Below, one piece after another: positions 26,572-34,425 of a DNA stretch of 57,640 nucleotides (its first letter is position 1; every line of letters starts with the position of its first letter). The notes under the pieces are model-generated. The model had not been told where the DNA came from. It worked only from the letters and a program-made list of their open reading frames with translations, and made no database searches. Origin of the DNA: an uncultured Clostridium sp. (lineage in GTDB: Bacteria > Bacillota > Clostridia > TANB77 > CAG-508); the NCBI GenBank assembly GCA_945937855.1, contig CAMEUC010000002.1, positions 1 to 57,640 of the forward strand. Reading direction: 5' to 3'. The position numbers and the translations under genes were made by a program.

Positions 26572-28398
26572 CTATGCTGCTTCTTCCTGTTCTGGTTCCT
26601 CTGGCGTTTCTGGAGTTACTGGCTCTGTTGGTGTTTCCGGTTGTTCAGGTGTCACTGGACTTTCTGGCTCCTCTGGTTGTTCTGGCTCAACTGGTGTCTC
26701 AGGTTCTTCCGGAATTTCAGGGGCTGTTTGTTCAGGAGGAGCTACAACTGGTGTTGTTTTTTTCGTTCCTCTTGTTATATATTTATTCATTGGGTCATAT
26801 GTATCTGTTGATAATACTGTTCTTGAAACCTCTTTCCCATTTAGTTTTAATATTTTATATGTTATACTTTTACATCCATTTGATCCATATTGTGTAACTT
26901 TTTCTGTTCCCTCTGGTAAGCTGGCATCATCTTCATAAATAACTGTAAATGGTATATAATTTAAAATTGTAGTTGAAATCTCTACTTCATATTCTGTTTC
27001 TTCTCTTATTCCATAAATACTTACCTTTGCAATTCCATTTTGTGCAGATGCTTTTATTGTTATAGGATATTGCCTGTTATTTTTAAATTTGAAATCTAGG
27101 CTTCCATAAACAACAGTTGCATCTTTTCCTGCTCCTACATATGATGTTGTAAAGGCATGATTATGTCTTTCTACTATATCTAAATTTGCATATACAACTG
27201 CATCATATAATGTTGAAGAAATTTGGCAAATTCCTCCCCCTATCATCTGTACTACTTTACCACCAGCATATCCGGCAGCGTCTTTATAGCCTGCTTCAGA
27301 GGTTCTTTTTCCTAAAGTGCTGTTATATGAAAATGTTTCTCCTGGCATGATAACTTTTCCATTAATCTTACTTACAGCTAATTTTAAATTAGTAGTTCTA
27401 GACTTATTGCTTTCATCATATCTTGTAGAAAATGTTCCAAGTAAGTCTGGGAAAGCCTCTGTTCCAATTTGAGAAATTGTTTTTTTAGGATTAGTTATAA
27501 CTAAAGGAATCTCATACTCCTCTTTATATTCTTTTAAGATTTCTTTTGCTGCTTCTAGATCAAAATCAATCCCTTGTACCTCTGCAAATACTTGGAAAGG
27601 ATTAGTGGTATAATATGCATCCTGAGCTTCTGTATGAACCTCCTCATATATTTTTTCTATATCTATATCATCTGGTTCAGTCTGAACTGATTTTATATTT
27701 ATTTCTTCTGAATAACTTAAATTAATACTTTTTTTAATTTCATTTTTTAATTCATTGTCATCAATTGTAGCTCCTGCCACTCCTCTAGTTATAAGAAGTT
27801 TATCATCTTCTATACAGTATGTAACTTGCTTTACCACATTTGGTATTTTTTCTTTTATTCCTTGAACAACATTGTTTAACAAATCCTCATTATAATTAGC
27901 ATCTAAAGTAATGTTCGTACCAAAAATTTTACTTTTTAATATTACAAAATTATTTCCAAAAATGTTACTTCCTCTGCCTACATTATAAGCTTTTTCAACA
28001 GCATCATTTACTCCATATTCTAGCTCTATTTGGGATAATAGCATACTATATTCATCGTTATCTATTTTTATTTTGATTTCTTCGTTCAATTTTTCTTCTA
28101 TCTTATTTTTAATAATTGTTTCTGCTTCTTGTTTATTTAATCCTTGTAAATTTACTTTATCTATTGTTACTCCTGCAATTATATTTTCATTATTTATATT
28201 TACAAGTGCAAAACCTGTTGATAATATAATTACTACAATTGCTACTGCTATCGCTATAATTATCCACTTATGTATTTTCTTAATTTTATATTGATTATTA
28301 GTTGTTTCTTCTTTTTCAAAGTTTTCCTTCTTTTCTTCTATTATTTCTGCGTTAACATTTTCACTATTTGTTTCTTTTGACTCTTTAACACTTTCCAT
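26572..28398 (-). CDS. VanW family, YoaR-like cell-wall protein
   Basis: 608 aa. A charged cytoplasmic head (about 1-50) leads to one membrane helix (about 52-75). Outside are two peptidoglycan-binding-like repeats (about 85-310), the VanW domain (GTFSTRYD ... GETFSYNS ... GGGICQISSTLYDA ... RHNHAF), a short G5-like segment and a long Pro/Glu/Thr tail of about 65 residues. This order matches YoaR proteins of clostridia. The tail looks like a wall-spanning linker but no sortase motif follows. The start was set at the ATG with AAGGAG upstream. The exact role is not known for the family; VanW in resistance operons is itself uncharacterised. Confidence 0.88.
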   Translation of the reverse strand: MESVKESKETNSENVNAEIIEEKKENFEKEETTNNQYKIKKIHKWIIIAIAVAIVVIILSTGFALVNINNENIIAGVTIDKVNLQGLNKQEAETIIKNKIEEKLNEEIKIKIDNDEYSMLLSQIELEYGVNDAVEKAYNVGRGSNIFGNNFVILKSKIFGTNITLDANYNEDLLNNVVQGIKEKIPNVVKQVTYCIEDDKLLITRGVAGATIDDNELKNEIKKSINLSYSEEINIKSVQTEPDDIDIEKIYEEVHTEAQDAYYTTNPFQVFAEVQGIDFDLEAAKEILKEYKEEYEIPLVITNPKKTISQIGTEAFPDLLGTFSTRYDESNKSRTTNLKLAVSKINGKVIMPGETFSYNSTLGKRTSEAGYKDAAGYAGGKVVQMIGGGICQISSTLYDAVVYANLDIVERHNHAFTTSYVGAGKDATVVYGSLDFKFKNNRQYPITIKASAQNGIAKVSIYGIREETEYEVEISTTILNYIPFTVIYEDDASLPEGTEKVTQYGSNGCKSITYKILKLNGKEVSRTVLSTDTYDPMNKYITRGTKKTTPVVAPPEQTAPEIPEEPETPVEPEQPEEPESPVTPEQPETPTEPVTPETPEEPEQEEAA

Positions 28399-28524
28399 TA
28401 GTTTTCTCCTTAAAAAAAATATCATTTATTGAATAATTTTATCACAAATAGTTTTTTTTTACAATGTAATTATATGTTTTTTTAGGAATATTATTCCAGA
28501 TTTTTTGATACTATATTTTTTAAT

Positions 28525-28716
28525 TCAAAAAAATATTTCTGTTACAGACTTTCCTAATACTTTTGCTATTTTTTCCATCGTTTCTTTTGATGGATTTTTT
28601 CTTGTTCCTTTTTCTAAATGGCAGATATAACCCATTGAAAGCCCTGATAATTCTGCTAGTTCTAAAATTGTCATACCCCTATCTTTTCTAATTTTTGTAA
28701 GATTATTCACACTCAT
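28525..28716 (-). CDS. Small XRE-type DNA-binding protein
   Basis: 63 aa, essentially one Xre/Cro helix-turn-helix (MTILELAELSGLSMGYICHLEKG). AAGGAGG precedes the ATG. It is divergent from the XRE-S24 regulator at 28857 and shares with it a 140-bp control region, so mutual regulation is likely. Its helices resemble those of its neighbour (both have a G-hydrophobic-G-H/Y...HxEKG pattern), so the pair may have arisen by duplication. Confidence 0.85.
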   Translation of the reverse strand: MSVNNLTKIRKDRGMTILELAELSGLSMGYICHLEKGTRKNPSKETMEKIAKVLGKSVTEIFF

Positions 28717-28746
28717 TTTTTTAGGCCTCCTTGTCTTAATAACAAC

Positions 28747-28776
28747 ATAATATCACGTGCTATTTTGACAAGTCAA
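28747..28776 (-). promoter_or_regulatory. Promoter/operator of the divergent XRE pair
   Basis: On the minus strand TTGACT (28776-28771), an 18-nt spacer and TATTAT (28752-28747) form a promoter for the 63-aa gene. The -35 overlaps an inverted repeat, TTGAC-AA-GTCAA (28765-28776), a plausible operator for one of the two XRE proteins. Confidence 0.55.
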
Positions 28777-28856
28777 TACTTTTTTTAAAAAATATCTTTA
28801 CTAGCAGACAATTTTTTTATATAATAGTATAAAATTAAAAATAATGAGGTGCTATT

Positions 28857-29426
28857 ATGATTGGTGATATGATTGGAAAAATCAGAAAAGAAAAAGGAAT
28901 GACTAAAACAGAACTTGCAAGATTAACAGGTATTAACATAGGTCATTTAACTCACATCGAAAAAGGAGAAAGGAACCCTAGCCATAAAGCTCTAAGAAAT
29001 ATTTGTCAGGCTTTAAATGTTCCTTACCAACAATTAATGTATACATATGATAAACAATTAAACGAAGATCAAGAAACATATAACTATGTTAGTCACATTG
29101 CATATGATAGAGTTTTAGCTGTGGACAATATTAACAGTTTTATTTCTTGCCCGCCTTCAATGCCAAGTGCATCACTTGCTATTAGGGTCAACGATTCTTC
29201 TTTGGAACCTAAATTTTCTGAAGGTGACTATGTTTTTGTTGAATTCAACTCTCCTCTATCTAATAATGATGTTGCTGTTGTTAGTTTAAATGATAAAGTG
29301 TTAATAAGAAAATATTCAAACAAAGAAGGTAAGATAGTTTTATCTGCATTAGACAAAACTATTCCAAAAATAACAGTTAAATCCGAAGATAAATTTTACA
29401 TTATTGGGAAAGTGCTAGGAAAATAA
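28857..29426 (+). CDS. XRE regulator with LexA-like (S24) C-terminal domain
   Basis: 189 aa. The Xre helix-turn-helix covers residues ~5-60. The C-terminal half (~100-189) has the LexA/CI fold signature RVNDSSLEPKFSEGDYV, with the likely nucleophile S115. The partner lysine would fall at residue 151-152, where the sequence reads R-K, so self-cleavage ability is uncertain. This is the layout of phage and mobile-element repressors and of some chromosomal stress regulators. No phage genes are nearby. GAGGTG precedes the ATG. It is divergent from a small XRE gene. Confidence 0.86.
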   Translation: MIGDMIGKIRKEKGMTKTELARLTGINIGHLTHIEKGERNPSHKALRNICQALNVPYQQLMYTYDKQLNEDQETYNYVSHIAYDRVLAVDNINSFISCPPSMPSASLAIRVNDSSLEPKFSEGDYVFVEFNSPLSNNDVAVVSLNDKVLIRKYSNKEGKIVLSALDKTIPKITVKSEDKFYIIGKVLGK

Positions 29427-29444
29427 TTTTTTTGTAAAAAATAC

Positions 29445-29473
29445 TTGCATTATATATTTTTTAATAATATAAT
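29445..29473 (+). promoter_or_regulatory. Promoter of the carbohydrate-binding protein
   Basis: TTGCAT (29445-29450), 17 nt, and TATAAT (29468-29473) lie 31 nt before the ATG at 29505. This shows that the gene is transcribed independently of the regulator upstream. Confidence 0.7.
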
Positions 29474-29504
29474 GTTGTAAGCAAAAGATGAAGAGGTAAA
29501 TAAA

Positions 29505-29969
29505 ATGGAATTAGTAAGAAATATATTTTTTAATACAGATAAATTAATACAAAATTCGAAAGTAAAGATTTCATATACAGGTAAATTTTTCGAAGATAAT
29601 TCTGAAGAAGTTTTTATTCATTATGGTTTTGGCACAAATTGGGATAACTTAAATGAAATAAAAATGGAAAAAACAGAACTTGGATTTCAAACAGAATTAG
29701 AACTTATTGAAAGCGATACTTTTAATTTCTGCTTTAGAAATGGCAAAAATGAATGGGATAATAATAATCACGAAAATTATATTTTTGAATTAGAAAAGCC
29801 TTGTATGGATTTAGTTGTATCAGATATTGATTACTCTTTAGATAGACCAAATAGATTAAGAAAATCTTATATTTGGAACAAAAAAATAAGGCTTGCTATA
29901 TATAAAATTATTCATTATATTCCAAGGCTTATATCTGGAAATTATAAAAGAAGAGTTCAAGAGCAATAA
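29505..29969 (+). CDS. Stand-alone CBM25/53-like carbohydrate-binding protein
   Basis: 154 aa, no signal peptide. Residues ~12-100 match the starch-binding CBM25/CBM53 pattern: the IHYGFGTNWDN strand, then FNFCFRNGKNEWDNNNHENY with the aromatic and WDNN residues that bind sugar. The C-terminal ~50 residues are basic with no recognised domain. No catalytic domain is attached and no glycosidase is adjacent, so it may bind intracellular glycogen. GAGGTAAAT lies before the ATG. Function beyond binding is inference. Confidence 0.78.
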   Translation: MELVRNIFFNTDKLIQNSKVKISYTGKFFEDNSEEVFIHYGFGTNWDNLNEIKMEKTELGFQTELELIESDTFNFCFRNGKNEWDNNNHENYIFELEKPCMDLVVSDIDYSLDRPNRLRKSYIWNKKIRLAIYKIIHYIPRLISGNYKRRVQEQ

Positions 29970-29970
29970 A

Positions 29971-29998
29971 AAGACAGGTTATAAAACCTGCCTTTTTT
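29971..29998 (+). terminator. Terminator of the carbohydrate-binding protein gene
   Basis: CAGGTT (29975-29980) pairs with AACCTG (29985-29990), extended by AAG/CTT pairs around one mismatch, followed by six T. Confidence 0.85.
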
Positions 29999-30006
29999 AT
30001 TATGAA

Positions 30007-30123
30007 TTAGCAACATCCGTTGTTATTTCCACAACAGCAGCATAATATTAATATTAGGATTATTATCCAGCAGCAGTCACCTCCGAATCCGAAACCGCCA
30101 CCGCAACCTCTATTTTCTGGCAT
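30007..30123 (-). CDS. Cys/Gly-rich membrane microprotein 1
   Basis: 38 aa, too short for usual gene callers. It has a Gly-rich head (about residues 6-15), a CCW motif, a short hydrophobic helix (III-LIL-IL), then CCCC and a GNNNGCC tail. GGAGGTG lies six nt before the ATG. The layout recalls YjcZ-type small sporulation membrane proteins, but the cysteine richness does not fit that family well. It is paralogous in design to the next gene. Confidence 0.65.
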   Translation of the reverse strand: MPENRGCGGGFGFGGDCCWIIILILILCCCCGNNNGCC

Positions 30124-30169
30124 ATATTTCACCTCCTTTTATGTACAAATCTTATTGTTTGTTTTAGGT

Positions 30170-30277
30170 TTAGCAACCACATCCACAATTGTTATTACCG
30201 CCACAGCAACAGCAAAGTATCAATAAGATTATGATGATAAAGCAACAACAATTATTATTCGAACAACAATTTCCCAT
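30170..30277 (-). CDS. Cys-rich membrane microprotein 2
   Basis: 35 aa. It reads MGNCC, an Asn run, CCC, a hydrophobic stretch of about nine residues, CCCC, GGNNN and CGCGC. AAGGAGG lies upstream of the ATG. It shares the NNN and CCCC blocks with the 38-aa gene 46 bases downstream, so the two are a tandem pair on one transcript. Thirteen of 35 residues are cysteine, suggesting a disulphide-rich coat component or a metal-binding peptide; this is inference. Confidence 0.65.
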   Translation of the reverse strand: MGNCCSNNNCCCFIIIILLILCCCCGGNNNCGCGC

Positions 30278-30359
30278 TAAAAAGACCTCCTTATTTTCAA
30301 TTTTTAATTCATCATTATGTTATATATTATTCTTTTCCAGCGAATAGTGTTACTAAAAT

Positions 30360-30388
30360 TTGACAATAATGTTAATAAGTAGTATAAT
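30360..30388 (+). promoter_or_regulatory. Consensus SigA promoter with long leader before rnjA
   Basis: Perfect TTGACA (30360-30365), 17-nt spacer, perfect TATAAT (30383-30388). The next gene starts 288 nt later, so the transcript has a ~280-nt leader containing the repeat at 30504-30605. It could alternatively drive a small RNA. Confidence 0.8.
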
Positions 30389-30503
30389 ATTAAAAGTGAT
30401 GCTTATTTTGATAAGCGAATTTGAGATTTGTGTATTAATAAAAGATAGTTCGGAAAATTTTATATAACATATAATTATCTAGTTAAATTTACTGCAGATT
30501 TTT

Positions 30504-30605
30504 TAGGGGCGAACTACGTTTGCCCACTTCTTAAGTAAATTTTCTAAATCAATAATTCATAATTGTAAAGCCTTATAAGAACGGGTGGACAAAGTTCGCC
30601 CCTAC
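30504..30605. repeat. GGGGCGAAC intergenic palindromic element
   Basis: TAGGGGCGAACT pairs perfectly with AGTTCGCCCCTA at the other end; an inner GTTTGCCCAC/GTGGACAAA pair extends it. It lies within the rnjA leader. The 398-base gap 30278-30675 holds this element and the promoter, and no gene. Confidence 0.75.
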
Positions 30606-30675
30606 TTTTATTGATTTATGCATGCTTTAAATTTTTATTAATATACAAAAGAATAGATAAAGGAGATTAAAAGAA

Positions 30676-32451
30676 ATGGAAGAAAACTTAGCAGAGGATA
30701 TTTTAAAGGAAAATACAATAAAAAAAGAAAAGGTTAAAAGAGAATATAAAAAAAGAAGAAAACCAGTATCAGAAAAAACAAGTGATACTATATTTAAAAA
30801 AGAAAATTTAAAAATTATACCATTAGGTGGTATTTTAGAGGTTGGTAAAAACCTAACTGTTTTTGAATATAAAAATGATATTGTTCTTGTGGACTGTGGT
30901 CTAGGATTTCCGGAAGATGATATGCTTGGTGTAGACCTTGTTATTCCTGATATGACATATTTAGAAAAAAACAAAGAGAAAATTAAAGGTTTAGTAATTA
31001 CCCATGGACACGAAGACCACATTGGTGCAATTCCTTATTTGTTAAAACAGATTAATGTTCCAATTTATGCTACAAAATTAACAGCTGGTTTAATTGAACA
31101 TAAATTAGAAGAACATAAATTGCTACGAAGTACTAAAATAAAAATTGTAAATCCAGGTCAAACTATATCGTTTGGTTCAATGAGAGTTGAATTTATAAGA
31201 ATTACACATAGTATACCAGATGCTTGTGCTCTTGCTATTCATACGCCAGTTGGAATAGTTGTTCATACTGGAGATTTTAAAATTGATTATACTCCAATAG
31301 ATGGTGAAATGGTTGATTTTGGAAGACTTGCTGCACTTGGTAACAAAGGTGTTTTGGCTCTTATGTCTGATAGCACAAATGCTGAGAGGAAAGGCTATAC
31401 AATGTCAGAAAGTACTGTTGGAGAAATTTTTGATAAATTATTTTTAAACTGTACTAAAAGAATTGTAGTTGCTACTTTCTCTTCTAATGTTCACAGAGTT
31501 CAACAAATTGTTAATTCAGCTGTTGCAAATAAAAGAAAAATTGCTATTTGTGGTAGAAGTATGGTAAATACCATAGAAACTGCAAGAAAATTTGGATATA
31601 TCAAAGTTCCAGACAATGTTTTCATAGATATAGATGAAATAAAATCTTACCCAGATGATAGATTAGTTATTATTACAACAGGTAGCCAAGGAGAAACAAT
31701 GTCAGCTTTAACTAGGATGGCTAATGGAGATCATAAAAAGGTAGAAATTACTCCAAATGATTTAATAATAATTTCTGCTAATCCAATACCTGGTAATGAA
31801 AAATATGTTTCTAAAGTAGTAGATGATTTAATGAGTATTGGTGCTGAAGTTGTTTACAGTGCTTTGCAAGATGTGCATGTTTCTGGACATGCTTGCCAAG
31901 AAGAGCAAAAATTAATGATATCTTTAGTTAGACCAAAATTTTTCATTCCTGTTCATGGTGAATATAGACAGCTTATTGCACATGCAGAAACCGCTAAAGA
32001 GCTTGGAATTAGCGCTGAAAACATTTTTATAACAAATAATGGTAGAGTTTTAGAACTTAATGAATATGAAGCAAAATTTACATCAACAGTTACTGCTGGG
32101 AAAATACTAGTAGATGGATTAGGTGTTGGAGATGTAGGTAATATTGTTTTAAAAGATAGACAAAAATTATCTCAAGATGGTCTTATAATTGTAGTTCTAA
32201 CAATGGATTCAAACGGGGCTGTCCTTTCTGGTCCTGATGTCATAACAAGAGGTTTTGTCTATGTAAGGGAATCTGAAAACTTAATTGAAAATATTAAAAA
32301 ACTTTTAAGAAAAGAATTACAGAAATGCGAAGAAAAAGGTATTTCTGATTGGGCTTCAATTAAGGCTATTTTAAGAGAAAGTCTTCACGATTATATCTAC
32401 AAAAAAACCAAAAGAGATCCTATGATTTTACCAATTATAATGGAGGTTTAA
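30676..32451 (+). CDS. rnj: Ribonuclease J
   Basis: 591 aa. A metallo-beta-lactamase/beta-CASP ribonuclease for mRNA decay and RNA maturation, with 5'-exo and endo activity. The metal motif HGHEDH is at 110-115, followed by GDFKIDYTP, SDSTNAERKGYT, the beta-CASP motifs around GRSM and TTGSQGE, and HVSGHAC near residue 400. A Lys/Arg-rich N-terminal extension of about 45 residues precedes the catalytic core, as in many clostridial forms. AGGAG precedes the ATG. The C-terminal dimerisation domain is complete. It is convergent with sigE and shares a terminator with it. Confidence 0.95.
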   Translation: MEENLAEDILKENTIKKEKVKREYKKRRKPVSEKTSDTIFKKENLKIIPLGGILEVGKNLTVFEYKNDIVLVDCGLGFPEDDMLGVDLVIPDMTYLEKNKEKIKGLVITHGHEDHIGAIPYLLKQINVPIYATKLTAGLIEHKLEEHKLLRSTKIKIVNPGQTISFGSMRVEFIRITHSIPDACALAIHTPVGIVVHTGDFKIDYTPIDGEMVDFGRLAALGNKGVLALMSDSTNAERKGYTMSESTVGEIFDKLFLNCTKRIVVATFSSNVHRVQQIVNSAVANKRKIAICGRSMVNTIETARKFGYIKVPDNVFIDIDEIKSYPDDRLVIITTGSQGETMSALTRMANGDHKKVEITPNDLIIISANPIPGNEKYVSKVVDDLMSIGAEVVYSALQDVHVSGHACQEEQKLMISLVRPKFFIPVHGEYRQLIAHAETAKELGISAENIFITNNGRVLELNEYEAKFTSTVTAGKILVDGLGVGDVGNIVLKDRQKLSQDGLIIVVLTMDSNGAVLSGPDVITRGFVYVRESENLIENIKKLLRKELQKCEEKGISDWASIKAILRESLHDYIYKKTKRDPMILPIIMEV

Positions 32452-32452
32452 T

Positions 32453-32483
32453 TTAACTGGAAATCGTTCCGATTTCCAGTTAA
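32453..32483. terminator. Bidirectional terminator between rnj and sigE
   Basis: TTAACTGGAAATCG and CGATTTCCAGTTAA form a perfect 14-bp stem with a TTC loop. The sigE stop codon in the shifted frame lies inside this hairpin, which supports the extended SigE end. Confidence 0.8.
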
Positions 32484-33194
32484 CCTGTTTTGCTCATTAT
32501 ATCTTTTTTCATTTTGCTCATTATTTTTTTCTCTAACCTAGATATATAACTTTGTGATATTCCGGAGCATGTCTGCTACTTCTTTTTGTGTTTTTTCTTT
32601 TTCCCCATTAAACCCAAATCTTAATTCCATTATATATTTTTCCCTTTTATTCAATTTTTCTATTGCAGCTTTTAACAAACTTTTATCCACTTCATCTTCA
32701 ATCCTTCTTGAAGTTATATCTGAGTCTGTTCCTAGAATATCAGATAATAACAGTTCATTTCCATCTCCATCTTGATTGAGTGGCTCATCTATTGATACTT
32801 CACCTTTTATTTTACTGCTTCTTCTTAAGTACATTAGAATTTCATTTTCTATACATCTGGAAGCATATGTTGCAAGTTTTATATTTTTATCTGTATTAAA
32901 TGTATTTATTGCCTTCATAAGACCTATTGTTCCAATAGATACTAAATCTTCTATCCCTATTCCTGTATTTTCAAATTTTTTTGCTATATATACTACTAAT
33001 CTTAAATTATGTTCTACTAATGTTTGCCTTCCACTAATATCATTTTGGGATAATAATTTAATAGCTTTTTCCTCCTCTTCTGGAGATAATGGTTCTGGTA
33101 AGCTTTGGCTCCCTGCAACATAAAAAATCTCATCCTCTTTATTTCCAAACCCAAAATCAAATAATTTACTTTTTAGAATTTCTAAAATATTCAC
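32480..33194 (-). CDS. sigE: Sporulation sigma factor SigE, joined by +1 shift at CGG 32564-32562
   Basis: 237 aa when joined, against 239 in Bacillus subtilis. It is the early mother-cell sigma factor. Region 2 (NLRLVVYIAKKFENTGIGIEDLVSIG) and region 3/4 are clear. In zero frame the protein ends eight codons after CGG with region 4.2 cut in mid helix-turn-helix. Reading CTC C GGA ATA gives MLGISQSYISRLEKKI and 27 residues to the TAA, the standard SigE end. The start was placed at the GTG at 33194 with GGAGG upstream; the ATG at 33206 contains part of that site. The short N-terminal extension before region 1.2 is the SpoIIGA-cleaved pro-sequence. It lies 46 nt after spoIIGA. Confidence 0.92.
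32562..32564 (-). other. CGG +1 frameshift site in sigE
   Basis: Minus strand: GAC ATG CTC C GGA ATA TCA. The restored glycine is the conserved turn residue of the region 4.2 helix-turn-helix. Confidence 0.9.
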
Positions 33195-33240
33195 AAATAC
33201 CTCCATTCTGGAACGACGAGGGATGTCGTTTCCTTCTTTT

Positions 33241-34126
33241 TTAATTTAACTTGTTTATTATATCCAAACCTACTAATGCATTGTACTTATTGTTTCTGCT
33301 TAAATTTTTTTCATAAATTCCTATTATTACATTTTTATTTTTCATACTTTTTCCTTGATATTGAATAACAAAATCATCTGGTTTTATCCCCAAAATCAAT
33401 CCATTCTCAGTTCCTAGAGCAGAAAATGGTATTAATCTAATTTTAGATACATACTTATCTGATACTTTTACTTTACCATTAATAATATCTTGTATGTTTT
33501 GTAAAATTTCTGCACTAATACATTCTTTTAATACTTGTTTTTCCACAATAACCACCGGTTTACCTGTTAATGGTTCTTTTAAGAAATTCCCAGTATCAAT
33601 TATTGCTTTTACATTTACGTTTTTTTCATTAAAAGTTATTTCTATATTACAAAGCATATCTTTTCTTGCAATTTTATTTTTTATGCTTTTGAAGGATATT
33701 ATAATTATGATAAATCCTATAAGACCTCCTATTAATATCATTTTCATAGGGTATATTCCTACTAGTGTTCCGATTTTGAAATAAAATATCCCCTGGACTT
33801 ATAAAATATAATAAGGCAAATGTTACTCCTCCAAAGGTAAATGATGTTAAGTAAAATATTAGTAATTCTCGAAAGAAATCTTTTATTCCTTTACTATTAA
33901 ATGATATGTATACTATTGCTAATGATAGTATTATTTTTAAAATTATGTTAGAATAAATTTCCATGTTTGATATGTAGTATATGCATGCATATATTGCACC
34001 TATGGTGCTGCCTAATAGTATTCTTAATATTTTTATTTCTTTTTTTAGTATTATTGCTGTCGCGTATATTATTATGCTGTTCATAAATATGTTTTCTAAA
34101 AATATTAAATCTATATATATAGTCAA
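33241..34126 (-). CDS. spoIIGA: SpoIIGA sigma-E processing protease, joined by +1 shift at CGG 33772-33770
   Basis: 294 aa when joined (309 in B. subtilis). It is a septum-membrane aspartic protease that activates pro-SigE. The N-terminal half has five hydrophobic helices; the C-terminal half carries IIDTGN with catalytic Asp177. In zero frame it stops 31 codons after CGG, before the protease domain. Reading CAA AAT C GGA ACA gives QNGTLVGIYPMKM, which continues into the last membrane helix. The start is most likely the TTG at 34126 (residues TIYIDLIFLEN follow, as in the family) with AGGTGA upstream. Next to sigE, as in other spore formers. Confidence 0.9.
33770..33772 (-). other. CGG +1 frameshift site in spoIIGA
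   Basis: Minus strand: TTT CAA AAT C GGA ACA CTA. The shift joins the membrane half and the protease half in one frame. Confidence 0.88.
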
Positions 34127-34165
34127 ATAATCACCTGTCAAAATTATTGTTAAATAAATTGGATT

Positions 34166-34278
34166 TTAGAGGTGTGAGGTGTGAAATGAGAGGTGTGATT
34201 TTAGGGTTAGGCTTTGTAGGTATTTCCCCATTTTCACACTTCCCACATCCCACTTCGCACTTCTCTAAATTACAATTT
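34166..34278. repeat. Heptamer-armed palindromic repeat, copy 3
   Basis: Same family as 568-668 but in inverse orientation: GAGGTGT units, core TTTTAGGGTTAGGCTTTGTAGG, then CACACTT/CCCACAT/CCCACTT/CGCACTT units and the flank TAAATTACAATTTA. It lies between spoIIGA and ftsZ. Confidence 0.85.
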
Positions 34279-34356
34279 ATCTATTTCCTTATCATTTTTT
34301 GTATTGTTATTATAATACTTAAGTTTAAAAAAACTTGTCTTTTCTTGAAGGCGAAA

Positions 34357-34392
34357 AAAAGAAATAATCTACTTTTATAGATTATTTCTTTT
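34357..34392 (-). terminator. Terminator of ftsZ
   Basis: AAAAGAAATAATCTA (34357-34371) pairs with TAGATTATTTCTTTT (34378-34392). It separates ftsAZ from spoIIGA-sigE, so the sporulation pair needs its own promoter. Confidence 0.8.
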
Positions 34393-34425
34393 TTATTTTT
34401 ATATTTATTTATTTTTTTATACACT

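Noticed and set aside
26455..26938. Overlapping frames opposite the VanW-like tail
   Set aside because: They are antisense products of the Pro/Glu/Thr repeat codons.
28857..29969. Prophage fragment around the S24 repressor
   Set aside because: No integrase, structural or replication genes lie on either side.
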